Assembly: GCA_900766265.1 (NCBI GenBank)
Contig: CAAFUS010000013.1
Span: 744,001 to 808,000, forward strand
DNA length: 64,000 nucleotides
Source: Pseudomonadaceae bacterium
GTDB lineage: Bacteria > Pseudomonadota > Gammaproteobacteria > Pseudomonadales > Pseudomonadaceae
Reading direction: 5' to 3'
The notes under the pieces are model-generated. The model made no database searches. It was given only the letters and a program-made list of their open reading frames with translations, and was not told the DNA's origin. The position numbers and the translations under genes were made by a program. How positions within the stretch are numbered: position 1 is the first letter of the stretch; the number at the start of each line of letters is the position of its first letter. Positions 62,256 to 64,000 of the stretch are shown here, one piece after another.

Positions 62256-62696
62256 GTGAAAGAGCGACAGAGCAACGACTCCAGCCTCTATGGGCGCGTG
62301 CTGCAGCGCCTGTCCGTGGCGCTCGCCGAGGTGGATCGACACCACGACGATGACGCTTCGATGACGGAGCTGGAGTTACGCGGTTTGAGCCCTGCCGAAG
62401 TGGAGCTGATTCGCGCTTACCTCAAACGTGATTCGCAATGGCTGTCCGGCTGGCACGCCGCTGCGGAGGAACAGGCGCTGATGGCTCGTCAGGTCCAGCG
62501 CGCCGGGTTCCGAGTCATCGGCCGGCGCCGGGCGGGCAGGCGCTCGGCCGAGCCGGCGCTGGATCCGTCATTGTCCTGTGCGTTGTGCGGTAGCGAGGTG
62601 CACTGGCCGGAGCACCCTGGAGTGGCGGTCTGCTCGGCCTGCGGTTCGCAGCTGTTGCGGGCCAGGCAGAAGCCGGGCCTGCACCGGGGCCACTGA
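62256..62696 (+). CDS. Zinc-ribbon protein (YbeL-like, DUF1451)
   Basis: 146 residues, soluble. The N-terminal half is helical (LYGRVLQRLSVALAEVD, AEVELIRAYLKRDSQWLSGW). The C-terminus has a zinc ribbon, CALCGSEV then VCSACGSQLL (two CxxC). GTG 62256 has AGAGGG upstream. Divergent from leuS, as with E. coli ybeL and its pseudomonad homologue. Function unknown. Confidence 0.88.
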   Translation: MKERQSNDSSLYGRVLQRLSVALAEVDRHHDDDASMTELELRGLSPAEVELIRAYLKRDSQWLSGWHAAAEEQALMARQVQRAGFRVIGRRRAGRRSAEPALDPSLSCALCGSEVHWPEHPGVAVCSACGSQLLRARQKPGLHRGH

Positions 62697-62769
62697 GCCG
62701 CGACGCGGCAGGGCGGACAAATGGTGGTCCGCCGGGTAGAGTGAGGCGCAGAGTCCCGGAGCCGCGCCT

Positions 62770-63537
62770 ATGCCGATTCGCTATATTTTCAAACACTTGC
62801 TGATGCCACCAGGCTGCCTGCTGCTGCTGTTGCTCGCCGGTTGGTGGCTGCGCCGCCGTGCGCCACGCCTGGCCACTCTGTGCTTTACCCTGGGCTTGGG
62901 CGGGCTCTGGATCATGAGCCTGCCGGTGACGGTGGAGTGGGCGGCGCGCGCGCTGGAAAGCCGGGCGCCGGTGCTGCAGGAGGAGCGTTGGGCGGGGCTT
63001 GCCGAGCACGCCCAAGCGATCGTGGTGCTGGGTGCTGGCCGCGAGCAGGCCGATCCGGCTTGGGGTGCGGACCAGCCGAGCCATATTGCCTTGGAGCGTT
63101 TGCGCTATGCCTCGCGAATCGCCAAGGCGTCCGGGCTGCCGATCCTCACCAGCGGCGGTTTGCATTTCGGCAAGCGCCCGCCGAGCGAGGCGCGTATCGG
63201 CGCCGAGCTGCTCGAGCGCGATATTGGCGTCCAGGTGCGCTGGCTAGAGGAGCGCAGTCGCACCACCTGGGAGAACGCGGTGTTCAGTGCACAGATGCTC
63301 AAGGGCGAGGGCATCACCCGGATCGTGCTGGTCACCTCCGCCCCCCACATGCCGCGCTCGCGCTGGTGTTTCGAACAGAACGGTCTGGAGGTGATCACCG
63401 CGCCCGTTGGCTTCATCGGCGTGCCCAACGAACGGCCGCTGGGCGGCTGGCTGCCCGAGGCCAAGGCCGTCTGGCAAAGCGGCATGCTGCTCAACGAGGC
63501 GGCCGGACTGCTGATCTACCCATACGTCTATCCCTGA
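62770..63537 (+). CDS. YdcF/ElyC-family (DUF218) membrane protein
   Basis: 255 residues. Two N-terminal TM segments (about 8-28 and 34-52), then a DUF218 domain: IVVLGAGREQADPAWG, LPILTSGGLHFGKRPPSEA, EERSRTTWENAVFSAQML, IVLVTSAPHMPRSRWCFEQ. E. coli ElyC (YcbC) with the same layout affects undecaprenyl-phosphate use in peptidoglycan and ECA synthesis; whether this is the same role is not known. The last ten bases overlap the 3' end of lnt on the other strand. Confidence 0.88.
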   Translation: MPIRYIFKHLLMPPGCLLLLLLAGWWLRRRAPRLATLCFTLGLGGLWIMSLPVTVEWAARALESRAPVLQEERWAGLAEHAQAIVVLGAGREQADPAWGADQPSHIALERLRYASRIAKASGLPILTSGGLHFGKRPPSEARIGAELLERDIGVQVRWLEERSRTTWENAVFSAQMLKGEGITRIVLVTSAPHMPRSRWCFEQNGLEVITAPVGFIGVPNERPLGGWLPEAKAVWQSGMLLNEAAGLLIYPYVYP

Positions 63538-64000
63538 GCTGGCGAGCGGCGCGCCTGCAGGTTGCGGGCCAGCCCCCAGCCGAGCAGCAGCAGGCAGAGG
63601 GTGATCAGCGGCCATGAGCGCCATTTCAAGAACGGCGTCAGGCCTTCCATCGGCACCACCTCGCCATACAGTACGCCTTGCTGGAAGGCCGGGATCTCTT
63701 CGGTGATCCGGCCTTGCGGATCGATCAGCACGGTGACCCCGTTGTTCGTCGAGCGAATCATCCAGCGTCCGGCCTCCAGTGCCCGCATCTGTGCCATCTG
63801 CAGGTGCTGCAACGGGCCGATGGAGCGGCCGAACCAGGCGTCGTTGCTAACGGTAAGCAACAGGTCGCTCTGGCGCGCGAGGTCCGCCGCGAACTCGGGA
63901 TAGACCACTTCGTAGCAGATGTACGGGGCGATGCGGTAACCCTTGCCCGTCAACAGCGACTGGTCCGTATCGCCACGGGCGAAGTCCGACATCGGCAGGT
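63528..64000 (-). CDS. lnt: Apolipoprotein N-acyltransferase (C-terminal part only)
   Basis: Adds the N-acyl chain to lipoproteins at the inner membrane. Only the last ~157 residues lie in the window. It continues past base 64000, so the start is not seen. The nitrilase-like catalytic Cys is in APYICYEVVYPEFAADL. Further marks: TVSNDAWFGRSIGPLQHLQMAQMRALE and RWMIRSTNNGVTVLIDP. The final TM segment is WPLITLCLLLLGWGLARNL. It matures the lipoproteins of this window (rlpA, lptE, MORN-C13 and others). Confidence 0.95.
   Translation of the reverse strand, partial: LPMSDFARGDTDQSLLTGKGYRIAPYICYEVVYPEFAADLARQSDLLLTVSNDAWFGRSIGPLQHLQMAQMRALEAGRWMIRSTNNGVTVLIDPQGRITEEIPAFQQGVLYGEVVPMEGLTPFLKWRSWPLITLCLLLLGWGLARNLQARRSPAQG

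Overview
The window is a GC-rich (roughly 64 % by eye), gene-dense piece of a gammaproteobacterial chromosome. Protein sequences and gene order point to the Pseudomonas/Stutzerimonas group. The markers used are FimX with its EVL motif, RhdA with a CQTHHRSG active site, lipoprotein and LPS genes of Pseudomonas type, and blocks whose order I remember from P. aeruginosa. I see no IS element, prophage, CRISPR array, tRNA or rRNA.

Left block (1-38.7 kb) follows, from memory, the P. aeruginosa order from hldE to orn. It begins with the 3' part of hldE. Next come a minus-strand group (conserved hypothetical, aldo/keto reductase, FAD oxidoreductase, SMR transporter), waaA, tolC, and thiC behind a TPP riboswitch. 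A gmd-rmd GDP-rhamnose pair follows that looks inserted. Then come a DUF3298 lipoprotein, nudF-DUF1249-cpdA-yqiA, and parE and parC with two envelope-type genes coupled between them. A PqiC-like lipoprotein and a Smp-type membrane protein with a cyclase-like tail precede serB. Next are an alcohol dehydrogenase that may be an insertion, fimX, a PilZ-like protein, psd, rhdA, an HDOD protein, motAB behind a sigma-28-like promoter, rsgA, a membrane-anchored methyltransferase and orn.

Right block (38.7-64 kb) follows another P. aeruginosa neighbourhood, so the interval just after orn is a synteny junction. It starts with an NAD(P)-binding protein, a MORN-repeat/C13-peptidase lipoprotein, a MaoC protein, an LrgA-LrgB-Lon-N-domain operon, and a DedA-PAP2 fusion. 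A long envelope operon follows: proA-nadD-rsfS-rlmH-mrdA-rodA-mltB-rlpA-dacC-ybeD-lipB-lipA. Facing it are a second lytic transglycosylase, a small arfA gene, holA, lptE and leuS. The window ends with a zinc-ribbon protein, a YdcF/ElyC protein and the 3' end of lnt.

The main themes are envelope building (LPS core, lipoprotein maturation, phosphatidylethanolamine, elongasome and septal hydrolases), cyclic-nucleotide signalling tied to motility (cpdA, fimX, PilZ-like, HDOD, motAB, orn) and housekeeping (Topo IV, serine, proline, NAD, thiamine and lipoate synthesis). No complete novel multi-gene system is evident. The most interesting items are arfA with an internal hairpin, the MORN-C13 peptidase lipoprotein, the Smp protein with a degenerate cyclase-like domain, the DedA-PAP2 fusion, and A9 tracts inside fimX and rlpA.
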